Below, one piece after another: positions 36,607 through 49,041 of a stretch of 64,000 nt of DNA. The stretch lies in NCBI GenBank assembly GCA_029891345.1, contig CM057009.1, positions 232,801,178-232,865,177 of the forward strand, read 5' to 3'. The notes below the pieces were generated by a model. The model was not told where the DNA came from and did not search any database. It worked only from the letters and a program-made list of their open reading frames with translations. The position numbers and the translations under genes are program-made. Source of the stretch: Dryococelus australis (Eukaryota; Arthropoda; Insecta; Phasmatodea; Phasmatidae). Within the stretch, counting starts at the first letter, position 1. Each line of letters opens with the position of its first letter.

Positions 36607-36912
36607 ATGACTAAGGAATCTGAGGATAAGGATATGTCGGCATCGCCAATAACAAAGCGAAATCCCTCGGACTCTTGGGGGGTCGAAGTTATGCAAGAGT
36701 ATCGACCATCTGCAAATATTGTGACAAGACATTCACGAATAGCTGTAGCACCAGACGACATGATGCTAGTCCCATGCATATTCAGTACCTCATACAAGAT
36801 GTATACATGTGATAATTGTGGTGTGGTATATGCGAATAGGAGCACCTGGACCGTTTACAACAGGATTTGTTGCATAAAAATAGACCAAATAATAATAATT
36901 TTTGTTAAATGA
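36607..36912 (+). pseudogene. Broken mirror copy of the two-finger gene
   Basis: The N-terminus MSASPITKRNPSDSW matches the left-arm protein. A net +2 insertion before finger 1 and a +1 after it throw finger 1 out of frame (ICKYCDKTFTNSCSTRRH is readable only in another frame and lacks its final Cys). The frame is then restored. Finger 2, CDNCGVVYANRSTWTVYNRICC, has its metal-binding His replaced by Tyr. The right-arm copy is therefore unlikely to bind zinc normally. Confidence 0.8.
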
Positions 36913-37398
36913 AGAATATGATTGAATGTGTAACTAATAATATGTATTTTTGACAAGTGTGTAAATGAGTTTAAAATGTATAAAATACGTCTGTTTTATT
37001 TATTATATTCGATCCCTCCGCATATTAGACTGATCGGGAGAAATTATTTAGTATAATCCGTGTTAAACGTGTATTGAAAATTATTTTCATTTTATCACCA
37101 AATATACATTTTTTTCTGATGGTCGTGCGATGTTTTGATACATAAAAATATTTGTAAGCTGTGAGGATACAACAGCATTAAATATATGCTTATACTTGTT
37201 TAGTATAGCTACCGGCATGGATTTCTGTGACAATTAAATGGTAATTAGGAAAGAAATGCGAGAATTTTGTTGAAATAATTTTGTCTACTTAGGAGTAATA
37301 TGTGAATAAAGGAAGGAAATCCTGTATTAATTCTTGTAAGATTTTTGGAACGCAAGAAAAATAATAATAAGTTGATTCCTCCTACTTTCTTGAAGTTG

Positions 37399-37400
<2 letters not shown>

Positions 37401-37456
<56 letters not shown>
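37401..37456. repeat. (TA)n microsatellite in right arm
   Basis: 28 TA units at the mirror position of the 32693-32724 run. Confidence 0.96.
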
Positions 37457-37459
<3 letters not shown>

Positions 37460-39793
37460 TGATCTCAATAAATTCACTGATGTTATCCACCAACAGTATC
37501 AATCGCTTTGACAGTAGTTAGGGTGTATGATATCGTTCGTATCATTTGGAAATGAAGTATGTCTCTGATGTTGCGAAATCGAGTACTTAGCATATTTCTA
37601 TATGCGCAACTTTTTCTATTATCCTAACATTAGATAGAAAAACATTGCTGTTTTTATTATAATTCTTTTGGTAATAACTGGTGGCGAATATAAAGCGAAT
37701 GTTAGGCAGGAGTACTGTCTTCCGAAGTTCTGCGATGTCTTAGAGTTGGTATGCAATTTATGAGAAGCAATAATGTTGAATATGCATTAAAATATATGTA
37801 AATGTAGTGTTATATTGTGTGGGATGATACGGATGAAATGTTTTGGAAACGTAATTTGGGTGGCATGTTGTTTGTATTATAGGTTGAAATACTCCCATAA
37901 ATCGTGTCGGTGTTTGTATGATTTGTTCAACAGAGTTGTATGATATGATAATATAATTGTCAAGTATTTAGTTTTACTAGTAATGTTTAATGCTAAGTGT
38001 TTTAAAAATGGATGATATGTTGTGTGCAAATGAGCTATGTGTTGCGATATGTTTTAGCAGTGTTGATGGATATAATGTTTTCTGCTGGAACATTTGATTT
38101 GCTGGTTCTGTGTTTGGCCTATTGAGATGCGATTTCGTTAAAGTTGGATCGCTGACGAGGGTTTACTTTGTGGGGTGGTGTTGTTATTTGGCTGTGTGTT
38201 TACTATTGCATGATGAAATGGTTTGTCAGAGTAATCCACTGGAATATTTCATAGGAATGTTTGTATGTTTGCTTTGTTGTAATAGATTATATGAAGGAAA
38301 GTATTTATATATTATATGGTTTAGTGGAGTGGAGTGCCGGTATAGAAGAAGTTATGGTTGTTCATACATTTGGGTTATCATATGATATTATATTTTGATA
38401 TGAACCTTCCATACAAATAGCTGTTCGGTATGTTTTTCGAGAGTGAGTATGATTAAACATTAAATATTTTGAGGTATGTTAGTTTAAATATTTTTCGATT
38501 GGTAGTTGGAGGTTTCGGGTATGCAGTTGGTTGATATGTCATTAGAATGAATGGGTGGTAGGGAATGCTGGCAGACATATTTAATTAATACTATGGTGTT
38601 AGGGATGAGAATTCTGTTTCTCGTAAATAGAACATTGTCTTAACAGGGTGTAGAAGTAAAACATTAAAATGTAATTTAATAATGGCTAATAATTTTCGTA
38701 ATGTGATAATTTTATGGTAGTATTGCGAGATTGTATAATGCTGCATAACCTTGTCGCTGTTAGTTTACTCAAGAGTGATAGTTTTAAGGGATATTCTAAA
38801 ACTCCAGCAGAATTTTTATGCACTGGCTTCCTGATGAACAATAAAAATTGTCAATGTATATATAATTTGCAGTCTATTTTAGAGTTGTTATATTATGTGG
38901 ATAACTAAAATAAGGATATGCTTGTGTGAAGAAATTGAAACATTTTTAGTGTGAGTGGTGTGCATTTGTAGTGTTATATTTTAATTCACAATTACTAAGC
39001 CGGTTGATAATGTAATTGCCTCTAGTTTTGATCTCGAGCTATCACTAATTCTAGAATGCGATATGGAGAATTTCATTACTGGCAATAATTTAAAGAAAAT
39101 TATTAGACGTATGTAATATTACTTTATGTGGGTGTTTGTTAAATTGTGTTATTTTGAAAGTATGCTTTGATGTTATGGTTTTGGTGTTGTGGTTCGAAAT
39201 ACCTTCATGATATCGTCTGCTCATATGGTTTGCTACTAGTTTATAAATTTCTGCAAGTGCTTAAATATTTTATGTGCGTAAGTAATGAAGGGTAAAATGT
39301 TTATCTACAGGAGGGCAAAATGTTTACCTATTGGGGAGATGAATTGGAATACTTAGAGGAAACTACAAATTCCATCTCTCTCCTCTGGTTATTACTTTAA
39401 TAAGCATGTATGATGTGTCCAACGTAGATATTAAATTATATTCACTTACAAGAGTTTGGGATGGGAAACCATTGCATTTCGGGGGCAAGATTCTGTTATA
39501 TACTACCACTCTTACGAAAATTACCTGTGCTGTAGGCAAGATTAAAATATTTGTGTATAATAAGAACGAATATCCTCTTTCACTCACATTGATTTTGTTT
39601 ACATGTGTGATAATGCGAGTGATAAATTAACGAAAATTTGTATGATGCGATGACTAATATTGCATGTTTTTGGTAAGAGGTGAGTTTGATCACTGCTATA
39701 CCAAAAAATTAGACACTATGTTTCCTGTGGGATGATAAAGTTAGGGAATGTTGAAGCGGAAAATTAGGTTAGTAGCCTCTTAATTAGGTTTCG

Positions 39794-40739
39794 TACTTAA
39801 CGAATTCGCATGGTTTCGAGGTGAACATGGGTGTTTGCTGTTATAATTTTACAAAATAACGTGGGAAATGTTTGCGAGTAGGGTATCTGTTTTGTTCGCA
39901 TTTTGATAGTGGTTAGTTTAAGCAAATAGCTATATGTTGGGGAAGAACATTCTATCATATTTCTCTGGGAGTAGGGAAATTATTAATTATTTATTTCAAT
40001 TGCTAGGGAGTGTGTTATAGCATGTAGTATGTGCATATTTCGGTTACTCGTTCGGAGTGATTTCGGGAAAGCAATTAGATACGAAAGAAATATGAAGTTC
40101 TGGTGGGAATTCGAACCCAAATCCTTCCGAAAGTGGGCTTAAATATAGTATTTTCCTTCTCATGATAGGCGAGTAAGATACAAAAAATTTAATTTAATTT
40201 ATTTAAATTGGTTGTGGAACAATTTTTTAAAAAGTTTTGCATAAATACAGTTTTTTAAGGTAACTTGTTACAGCTTAAGATTAGTTTAATTTCCCTGGGG
40301 ATGGTTTACATATGTGATATTTTTTCCCCTTTTATATACTAAGTTCACGAAAAGTATAAATTATTGTTGGTTTGTTGAACTATTTTCTTCATTATGTCTG
40401 TGTGTGTGTGTTTACTTGTAATGATTGGCAATAGCTAATTTTAGATACTTTTTATGTTAGTAGCATTTAGCCCCTATGCAAAACCATATCATTTGAGTTA
40501 GTAGATAACCCATCTCAGTCTCTTGTGTTGGAAGTAAATATGCATTCTTTACAAGAAACTTCACAGCAAACAATGAATTCGCAACAAAAGTGTTGTTAAT
40601 GTGAGGAGTATCTCGATGTGGAAAAGTTATGTTCTCATGAACGATATTATCGTACCAACCCTATTCGATATCTAAATCGTTGTTTAAAATGTTAGTGTGA
40701 TTGTTTGATAGTACTGGTGGAGTATATCTACATGTTATG
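39794..40739. other. Unassigned DNA outside the palindrome
   Basis: A possible reversed tRNA-like T-arm (tgggaattcgaaccca) lies at about 40105-40120. No gene is supported. Confidence 0.35.
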
Positions 40740-41190
40740 GGATGTTGTGGAGTTACTCCTGCAAAGGGTAAATGCTCGCTTGGATTTCAATGCCGGAATT
40801 TTTATACAAATTTGAGGCATAATCGCAATATGCTTCGACATGAAATGAGGGATTGTTCCAAGAATACTCATTTGAAAGTATATCGATGAACAAAATATTT
40901 ATGTTTGTTCAAGTATGATAATGTACTAACAAAAACATATGATTATTTACATATTTTCCTTAAGAACATCTAGTGAATCGAATGCATCGCCACTCCCTAA
41001 TTTATAAGAGAAATGCATACACTTGTCATCAGTGCATATATTGTGAGAAGGAATTTTCTTTCTTCGCAACTTGGGAAGGCATCAAAAAATGATTATATGT
41101 TTGTTAAAAACTGGTATAAACAAATATTTTTGCGAAAAGTATCAGTCTCTTTGCACTGATCATATGCAAATTAAAAACAATTATTAACTT
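40740..41190 (+). pseudogene. Zinc-finger exon relic (C2HC type)
   Basis: FQCRNFYTNLRHNRNMLRHE followed by MRDC keeps the Cx2(C)x12-H-x4-C spacing, with the second Cys replaced by Phe. Downstream, after stops, IFLKNI and then TCHQCIYCEKEFSFFATWEG read as remains of further fingers. The RNMLRHEMRDC style is like the first finger of lola-type BTB exons. It lies 0.95 kb outside the palindrome and reads on the plus strand. Confidence 0.5.
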
Positions 41191-41270
41191 GCGAAGATGG
41201 TGTTGGGATGGAAAACTTGAATGTTAATTATAAAACCTTTTTCTGAAATTTCCATACTAATACAAAATTT

Positions 41271-41581
41271 GTCAGGATGGCCGAGCAGTCTAAGGTGCTG
41301 TATTTTAGCTCTGGTTTTCTGTAATGGGAGCGGGGGTTCCAATCCCACACCTGGAAGATAATTTCCTGACATATATGAGACAGTCGAGATGGTTAACATA
41401 AACTGCTTGTCCTGTTGTGTTAAAAGTATAAAAACATGCATCGTGTAAGTAGGTTTTCCCATCTCCCATGTCTAGAGGGTTTTCAAGGAAGAGTTACTGT
41501 CACAGCCACAACACAATCTAGGAGATGGTGTGAGATATAACAAGAAAGTGATGCAAAAAAAAAAAAAAAAAAAAAAAAAAA
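41271..41581 (+). mobile_element. tRNA-Leu-headed SINE with poly(A) tail
   Basis: The head gtcaggatggccgagcagtc + taaggtgctg has the long D-arm of a tRNA-Leu, and ggggttccaatcccac is the T-arm. The anticodon and variable arms and the acceptor stem are degraded. A roughly 200-bp body follows and ends in an uninterrupted run of about 27 A (41555-41581). The intact A-run implies a fairly recent insertion. No target duplication was identified with certainty. Confidence 0.8.
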
Positions 41582-41975
41582 GTTGCCTCCAATACTACAA
41601 GATGTAGATGTATGAAAAGGTTTGTTGTCTGATGGACGACTTCTGAATTTTTGTGGAATAGAAAACAATTTAAGCAACTAACGTTTACTAAATAATAGTC
41701 TGTCTAGTGACACGAGATACAGAATATTGAGGTGACGGAATGCAAAATGTCTATACATCTGGAAAGAGTTGGCTTACTGGAAAACTGGTTGGTTATGAAA
41801 TTGGCAACTGGAGACAATATTATGGTAAAGACTGTTCACGATAGAAGTGAGCACATTTGAACTGAACCTTAGAAAAAGTCACTGTCCCTGAACGCATATA
41901 TTTTAATGGGCGCACTGAGTGACCTTTGCCCAATAAAGTTGGTAATGATGGATAGAAATAGTTCCATATATTAAC

Positions 41976-42250
41976 GTCGAATAACAAGTTTTAGGTAACC
42001 AATTTTAATAACTTTTATTATTTCTTTCGCTTTCTGTTTTTTTATGCATCAAACTGTGAAAGTGAGCTGATTTGTATGATATTTACTTTCCTAAAAACTT
42101 CACAGTTTTACTTGACCGACTCATGAATAAAGTGATGAGGCCCATGACAATGTTAATTTTACATAAGGCGGAAGAATACACAAAATGCATACAAGTAGAT
42201 CTTAAGCAGGGCTTTCAAAAGTGCTCATTTTACCGTGAACAGCCTATAAC
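41976..42250 (+). repeat. Dispersed repeat, copy 2
   Basis: The partner of 17022-17290 in the same orientation, with scattered differences. The ORF over it has no recognisable motif. Confidence 0.8.
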
Positions 42251-45200
42251 AACGAATATTTACTTTTACCCTAGAATGATTTCGGCAATTGTTTTTTGTA
42301 ACTCAAGCATAATAGGAAAAACTATGTATAAGGTAAGGCAAAATTTCATTTGGAGCAAGGGTTTTAATTTATTTTAATTTTATTATGTACCCCTTAGAAA
42401 AAAATTTTTGAGAAGGATTTTGATTGATATACTTCATATATTTGTATAAGATTGTGATAAAATTTACGTGGAGACTGGCTGTGGAGATCACTATATCTCT
42501 CTGTCATTGTGTGAAGGCCTGACAGAACGAAACTGTAATGAATTCTGTTAGTAACGAGGAGACTCCTGTTCTCCTCGCTCTGTGAGGGGATGTGTGGCTT
42601 ACCTGGCTGGTGGAGAAACACTGAGGATCCCGTTGGCCACCCTCTGTCGGTGCATTCTGGAACTAGCCTCATCCCGCTAAATCCTCCTCATCCTCGCACA
42701 GCGGCCCGCCTGCTCACGTCTGGAACTATGGTTCGTATAGTGGGAAAGTAAGCTTCGTCCGTCTGGAGAGAGAAACCTTTGCTAGAGAGACGCACGCATT
42801 CCTCTTTAAAAATTAGTGACTTTCAGAATGCATTTGCATTATTGATCAGAGTTGAATATATGTGTAATCCATCCATATATGTGTCTAAGTATTTATTTAC
42901 TCTTGATACACTGTTACTAACTGGTGTATGCGTATTTGCCTCACTGGTGTTTTAAAGAAGGAATATGGTATTATACATGTATTTATCTTCATTGGGGTTG
43001 AATTCGGAATATCTCTTTGTAAATGTGTTTTAACTTTGGCTGGTTTCGAAGAAATAACAAATCCATTACAAAACATAGTTAAGCAAAACTTAAGTCTTGT
43101 TGAGAAACGAAACACTTTTTTATCCTCGATGGGATTTCTGAAATTAATTCATGTATGGTATATGCAGGAGAAGTTAGAGTAACATCAAAATATTAACTTT
43201 TAATATAGAATAATAATGTCAATTGGCTTTCGAAGCATAACAGAGAAAGCATGCTTTGAGTAAATGTAATTAGTTTTAACACACTTTTTGAAGTGATAAT
43301 ATGCAATATCTTAAAACATTTATATTGAAAAATATTCTTTAAACATTTTTTTCTATTATGAATTATGTGTGTGTCAGTGTGTGTTACATTTGTGTATGTG
43401 TGAGGTCTCCCCCAAGCAAACCTGTCTCCCGAGGAGATGGGTTGTTTGGCTGGGTCGCACGGAAAGCTGTTCATTCATTGAGAGCTGGGGAGAGACTACC
43501 AAATGAGGGTTGGCGTAGAACTCGCTATCCCTCTGTTTTCGCATGAGGTGCCGGCAACTGCAGTGCTGCAGTCTCTAGAGGAGGGCGCGTGGAGGCAACC
43601 TCACGCTTCGGGAGTTGAAGAGAGACTGATAAAGGGATGATGAGTAGTAAGGGCGTGATGGTTCCATCCCACTTTTGATTAACTGGATTACCCCTTTTAT
43701 ATAAAATTAAGTCAACTGGTTGGTAAAAAAGGGTTTAACCCTTTTACTAACATTTGTTATCTGGTTTTAATACGATCAAAAAATTCTTAATCCGATTTAA
43801 TTCCGATTTAAATATTTTAATTCCTATCAATTTTTTTTTGCATATGTTTAGGTAAACATTATTTTCTTTCTTTTTTGGTGGGGGAGGTGGTAGCAGGAGC
43901 TCTGTATGATGTTGATGGTGTGGTGTCCTGGAGGTGGCTGACCAAAGTGATGGGTTGCAATGTGTTATATAGGTGTTTAGTTGAGTGCAAGAGTGGGTTA
44001 AGTGTAAATTTTCTTATTTTTTTCTAATTTTTGATCTAATTTTGATCTGTTTGTAGGGAAGTATGTGGTAGAGAGGCGATTTTTACGAATACATAACAGG
44101 CGAGAGAAATTCAGAGTGATCTATGTATGAATAAATTACATGCATCGAATAGTAAATTTAAAACGACTATGTGAATAATAAGTGCAATTATATGAGTCTT
44201 AAACGTAATTTGAGTCTCGAGAATTAAAAATATAATTTACACGAGGGAAAATTTTAACTACGTGAATAACATTTGATGTCGACAAGTGCAAACTCACTAA
44301 ACGAAATCCAGCATTCCAGTATGAAATTACACAAGGCAGAGTTTTTAAACAAAATATATTTCAAACGAGTTCTATGTATGATTGAATAACACGAGATACA
44401 AGTATAACGAACAACTACGTTTTACTCTCTTTAAACAACATCCAGCTAGTCAGTACGAATAAAAAACACCATTACAAGTTTACACATAGAACTTACACAG
44501 TTTAGCCTGCTGAATGATATCTTATAGCAAAAATCTCTGAACGTGATTTAACCCAAACACAGTAGTGTACTTCTATTCAGATAAGTAAAATATATAACGA
44601 TCTACAAGAAGGTAATTAATGACAGAAAATCTTATCCCAAATGATATTAAAGTAAGTCCGTTCGTTGTATGAATGAGTAGCACTCACATCGAGCTGTGAA
44701 TAGATACGTCTGGCGCAGCCGATAGACAACTCATAAGTGAAGGAAAAAATTCTTAAATGTTTATGAAACTCACTGCACTTGTTAACACAAACTGTATTTT
44801 TAATCTGCCGGGAATTTTCGTAGACCGAGCTCAGAAATGTGATTTGAGAATCTTATCGCAATATTGACTAAAAACACTAAAATTTATATTTTCTGATAAA
44901 TTTAAAAAAATATTTCACACTATAGTTTACTGTGAACGAGATCTGAACCCCGGAGCAAATAATATCGCATAACGAAAATCGCAGTTAGCATTAGAGATGA
45001 AGGTAGGTCAGGCTCTTGGAAATTTAAGGGAAAATATATGGGTATTTTTACATAACTTGACTTGATTTTTTTTATTAAAATACTATTTTAAATATATTAT
45101 ATTGTGTTTGTCTTCTTCTTCTGACATCACAATGCTGTATCTTGAAGAGCTGTTATTTGTAAACAGTGAAAGCCCATTGTCACTCTAGTACATATCGGCA

Positions 45201-45349
45201 CAAAAAATTGCCGCTATAGCTGACTTTCATCATAGAAAAAATAAAAAAACAATACATTTACAAATTTTTTATTTGTGCTGTATATTAACTTTAATGGCCT
45301 GACCCAAAACCTAAAAATACGTATAATATAACTCATTAAAATTAAATTT
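42251..45349. other. Unassigned stretch with two GC-richer patches
   Basis: 42530-42780 and 43400-43680 are clearly richer in G+C than the surroundings (for example cccgaggagatgggttgttt near 43428). They may be fragments of dispersed repeats, but I could not relate them to a class. The AT-rich 43740-45340 shows no gene. Confidence 0.35.
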
Positions 45350-46352
45350 ATATGGCATAAAATTCAATCACTAGCAGAAGTTTAAGAGTGGGGAGGGTGG
45401 CAAGGCAATGCACAATGTGCGCAGCTGTCTCCATGCACAAGGTCGGCCAAGGCCATGGTGCTTCCTGTCGCCACAGTGGCGGCTGTGGGTGGGAACATGG
45501 AGACAGGCAGACAATGTCTGCACACAAAGTTATTATGTTCAACTGTCACTTGGCACATTTTTTTTGCGAAAATTGAGTGATGAAATTTTATCACACTATT
45601 AACAGCTAACAAAAAATCAGTCTTGTTAGTGACTATAAAAATGCAGATTGATTCATGAGATAAACATTAATTAGCAAACTGTGAGACAGTTAAACACCAA
45701 AATACACTTTAAAAAACTCTCACAATCACTCTTTCTTGAAATAAGAATCAATGTTTGTTCGCTTTAACAGCTTGCCCTTATGACAAATGACAGGACATCT
45801 TGGAAAGCTAGCAACTCTCCAAATGTATACACGGCATTTACAGGTATGCAAAGCAGTTATGTAATTTAGGCCCTTAAAAATTTATATTTGTACTCGTCTT
45901 ATACTGTATGAAAATATAAAAATATTTGACAATCTTAAAATCGCCCTACAGGTTGTTACTCTAATTTATGCTATGTTAATATTAGTATTGAAACAATAAC
46001 ATATTTTCTGAATATCACAAAACAAAAAGTCCACAAATGCATATTCTGCACTATGAAATGGTAACTTACACAAATAATGTCACCCAAACAATTGCTATGT
46101 GTAGTACCACATACAATGTATACCGTATTTTAGCATGTGTTGCATGGAACTGTTTTTAAAGCCTGAGGTTTGTTCACATACAGGAACAACTAACATTTGT
46201 CAACTACACATTCCTGTGAAGCAATTGCACGTGCAGGCATCCTTCATCACCAGCACAAATTGATACGCGTGACTAGCATGACCCTATGTCTTGCCAGCAG
46301 ATGAGATGGTTTACAGCTGTGCCGCTGGTACCGTATCGATCACTTCAGTTCA

Positions 46353-46388
<36 letters not shown>

Positions 46389-49041
46389 GTTATGCGTGCT
46401 TCGTGCTAACAGATAAACTAACGTGAGGCTGTGTTCCAATTCGTTTTTAGTTTCATTTTCCTTAATTTATGTGTGGCATTTTGTAAGGTTTATAGTGGAA
46501 ACAATATGGAGTTTAACTGCCTACCATGCAATGCTGTATTATTTCGGTGTTATCATGATTTCAAAATAAAATCTGATATGGTGTCGATTAAGTAATTTGT
46601 CTACTTCGAAGTTGTCAAAACACAAATTACAAAATTGCATCATAGATTTTGTAGACAAACAGGTCACATGAGCATTTTGTTAACAAAAACTGCCAATTGG
46701 TACACGACCTAGTGATAATGGAAAAGGAACGAGTGAGTTACTATGCTAAATTTGAATTGATATTTGTTGAATATTCACGTGGACATGGAAAAAGGGCAGT
46801 TGGTCGACGATAAAAATGTACAGTGCTGGTATGGGGGAAAATATATGCTGTAAGAATTGCCCTAAAGTGCTTTGCAAGGCAAAATGTGTAAATACCTGGA
46901 ACTGGAATAATAGTGCACCACTAGGAATAATGGATTTTCTGTCACCACAGAAATGCTTCCATTGAAGTTAGGAAAATTGCAACTAACAAAAACATTCCCA
47001 TTACATAATTTAATCCAGACGTTAGCCGGCGACTCGATTGCACAATATGCTGGCGATCAGATTACCCAATTTTTAGCAGCTATTCAGTGCAATAATAGCA
47101 CATATAAATAATTTACTTGTACTCTCAAGTATATTCCTTGATGATGCAGTGCAGGCCCTCAGATGTAATTTTATTATGGCCAGAAATGTTTTTACAATTT
47201 ACCCATTTCACATGTATGCAATGATGTTATGATAATTTCAAGTGATTGATTCAAATAAGTTTAAGTAAAAACACTAATCCATAGAAATTTATATTCGATT
47301 TTATTTTAGGGACTGATATTCATGTTGCATTTCACTATTACCTTTGGCAGATATTGAAACTTTTCGTTTTTAATTTACACTAATACACAGTGGTGAGTGC
47401 ACAAGTAGCACGCGACGTAACACAGTCGAGTGCCGATGCCAGACTGGACAGCACGGCGCCAGTAATATGGCCACGACAGGCAAGCGATGCTGCGTTGCCA
47501 AGTCTGCGCATGGCCAGCTGGCAGCAGATATGTTGCCATGTTTCACGTAGTTTATGCATGGAAACCAAAATCTTTTCTTAATTTTTTTTAACGCTATCAT
47601 TTCTTCTTGCATTGTTTTTGAAGAAAACTGCTGAGTGCGGCTATTTAAGATATCGTTATAGCAAAAATAACCCCACACTGCATTCGTTATTACCGACTTT
47701 ATTTTCTCCATTGATTATATGGGCAATTGACAGTGCCGATAAAAATTATTGTTATAGCTGACTTTTTTTATAAAGCATACTCGTTAGATCGGACTTTCAC
47801 TTTATATGTAAAATTAAATACTAAAAATTTTTCCTCTAGTCAGTCCAGTGCAGTCATAGATTCAAGCCAAGGAGGGATAGAGGTATTTGCTACCTGCCTC
47901 TGTAAAGGTATTCGGGGCTCGCTTTTAATATGTTCCCCTGGGATTTCACAAAAGTTGGCCAGCAGGTCGTTGTGTCTACTACTCCAACCTTCAACTTAAA
48001 TAGCTGGAGTGGACGAAGGTTTCAACCTGTCGGCTTGTTTCTTTGCAAAACTTATTCATTCCAGTGAACGTTTCTTTTGTGTAAGTTACTTAGACTGTTA
48101 CCATCAATTTTTAGTTATTATTGAAAAAAGTTAGTGGCATGGGGAATTAATAAATAAGTAACAAGACAGACATTATTCCTTTTTAATAATTTATTATAAA
48201 ATATTATTTTCAAAATTATCCTTAAACCTAAGTATTTACAATGTCACACAAAAAATATTCACTTTACAACAAACAATTCATTATTCACAAATTATTAACT
48301 TTAGGATAAAACAAGATTAATTTAAAAAAAAATATTATTTTCAAATATTATGAGTCATAATAAGTTACTTATACTTAATAAAAAACACGTTTCAAAAAAG
48401 ACATTATTTTGTCATCAAACAATCATTATTTACACACTAAAACACAACTCAACAGATTTATATACAAAGAGCAGGAACAACTATTAACAGCAAACAATAT
48501 TCTGAAATATAAAAACAAATTTCAGAGCACTATGGTTGATGTCTCTTTCCTAAGTATATACAATATTTACAATATCTTGTGGAGATTATAAAGATGCTTA
48601 CTCCTGAATTTTTATCAAACACACTGACACACCAAAGTCAGAGTGTAATAAACAATTACATGCACACAGTTTCCACTGTGAATTTCATTTTATTCTTTGA
48701 CAAGAGGTAAAGATATCAAAGATATTTTTTTATATTTTATACTATGCCTAGGCAAACATACGACAGCAGCATTGGATTTTAATGCAACAGAAGTGATGAA
48801 ATTAGTTCTTTATATTAATAGTTGTTGTAGCCATCTGCGATTATGATTGTAGTCAGCTGCAATGATGATTGTAGACATCTGTAGTCAGCTGCTATGATGA
48901 TTGCAGACAGCTGAGATGAGTATGGTACAGGAGGTGTGTGTGGTTGTGGTAGATGGATGTCCTTGGCAGCATGTGGTGCTGGGAGGTTCTATAAATTTAT
49001 TGTGGTGCTGAAATTAATATATTGAGGAAATAAAAAAAAAA
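45350..49041. other. Unassigned stretch with CT microsatellite and two GC patches
   Basis: GC-richer patches lie at 45385-45520 and 47395-47545. A CT/TTTCT run lies at about 46350-46388. The phrase ttatagctgacttt appears at both 45215 (ctatagctgacttt) and 47752. A short tandem of gtagtcagctgc.atgatgatt occurs at 48830-48920. None of the small frames carries a recognisable domain. Confidence 0.35.

Larger units (their letters stand above)
35787..39793 (-). repeat. Right arm of giant palindrome
   Basis: The inverted partner of 30333-35786. Landmarks in order: atcatggtgccgcg (35921), cattttgatcgcg (36060), tatcgctcccgttctg (36230), tatgtctctgatgttgcg (37557), tatggtgttagggatgag (38593), atttctgcaagtgcttaaat (39247) and ttaattaggtttc (39780). 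Base skew is the mirror of the left arm (C-poor on the plus strand). Confidence 0.88.

Noticed and set aside
40090-40180. tgggaattcgaaccca as a reversed tRNA T-arm, possible tRNA or SINE
   Set aside because: No box A at proper spacing and no foldable tRNA on the minus strand.
41271-41357. Functional tRNA-Leu gene
   Set aside because: The acceptor stem does not pair, the anticodon arm is degraded, and the sequence continues into a SINE body and poly(A).
46721-46960. MEKERVSYYAKFELIFVEY..., possibly the N-terminal helix-turn-helix of a mariner-like transposase
   Set aside because: Similarity is confined to a few residues and is followed by stops. It is too weak to annotate.
45200-47770. Long terminal repeats suggested by ttatagctgacttt at both ends
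   Set aside because: The match is only about 14 bp and nothing between resembles gag or pol.
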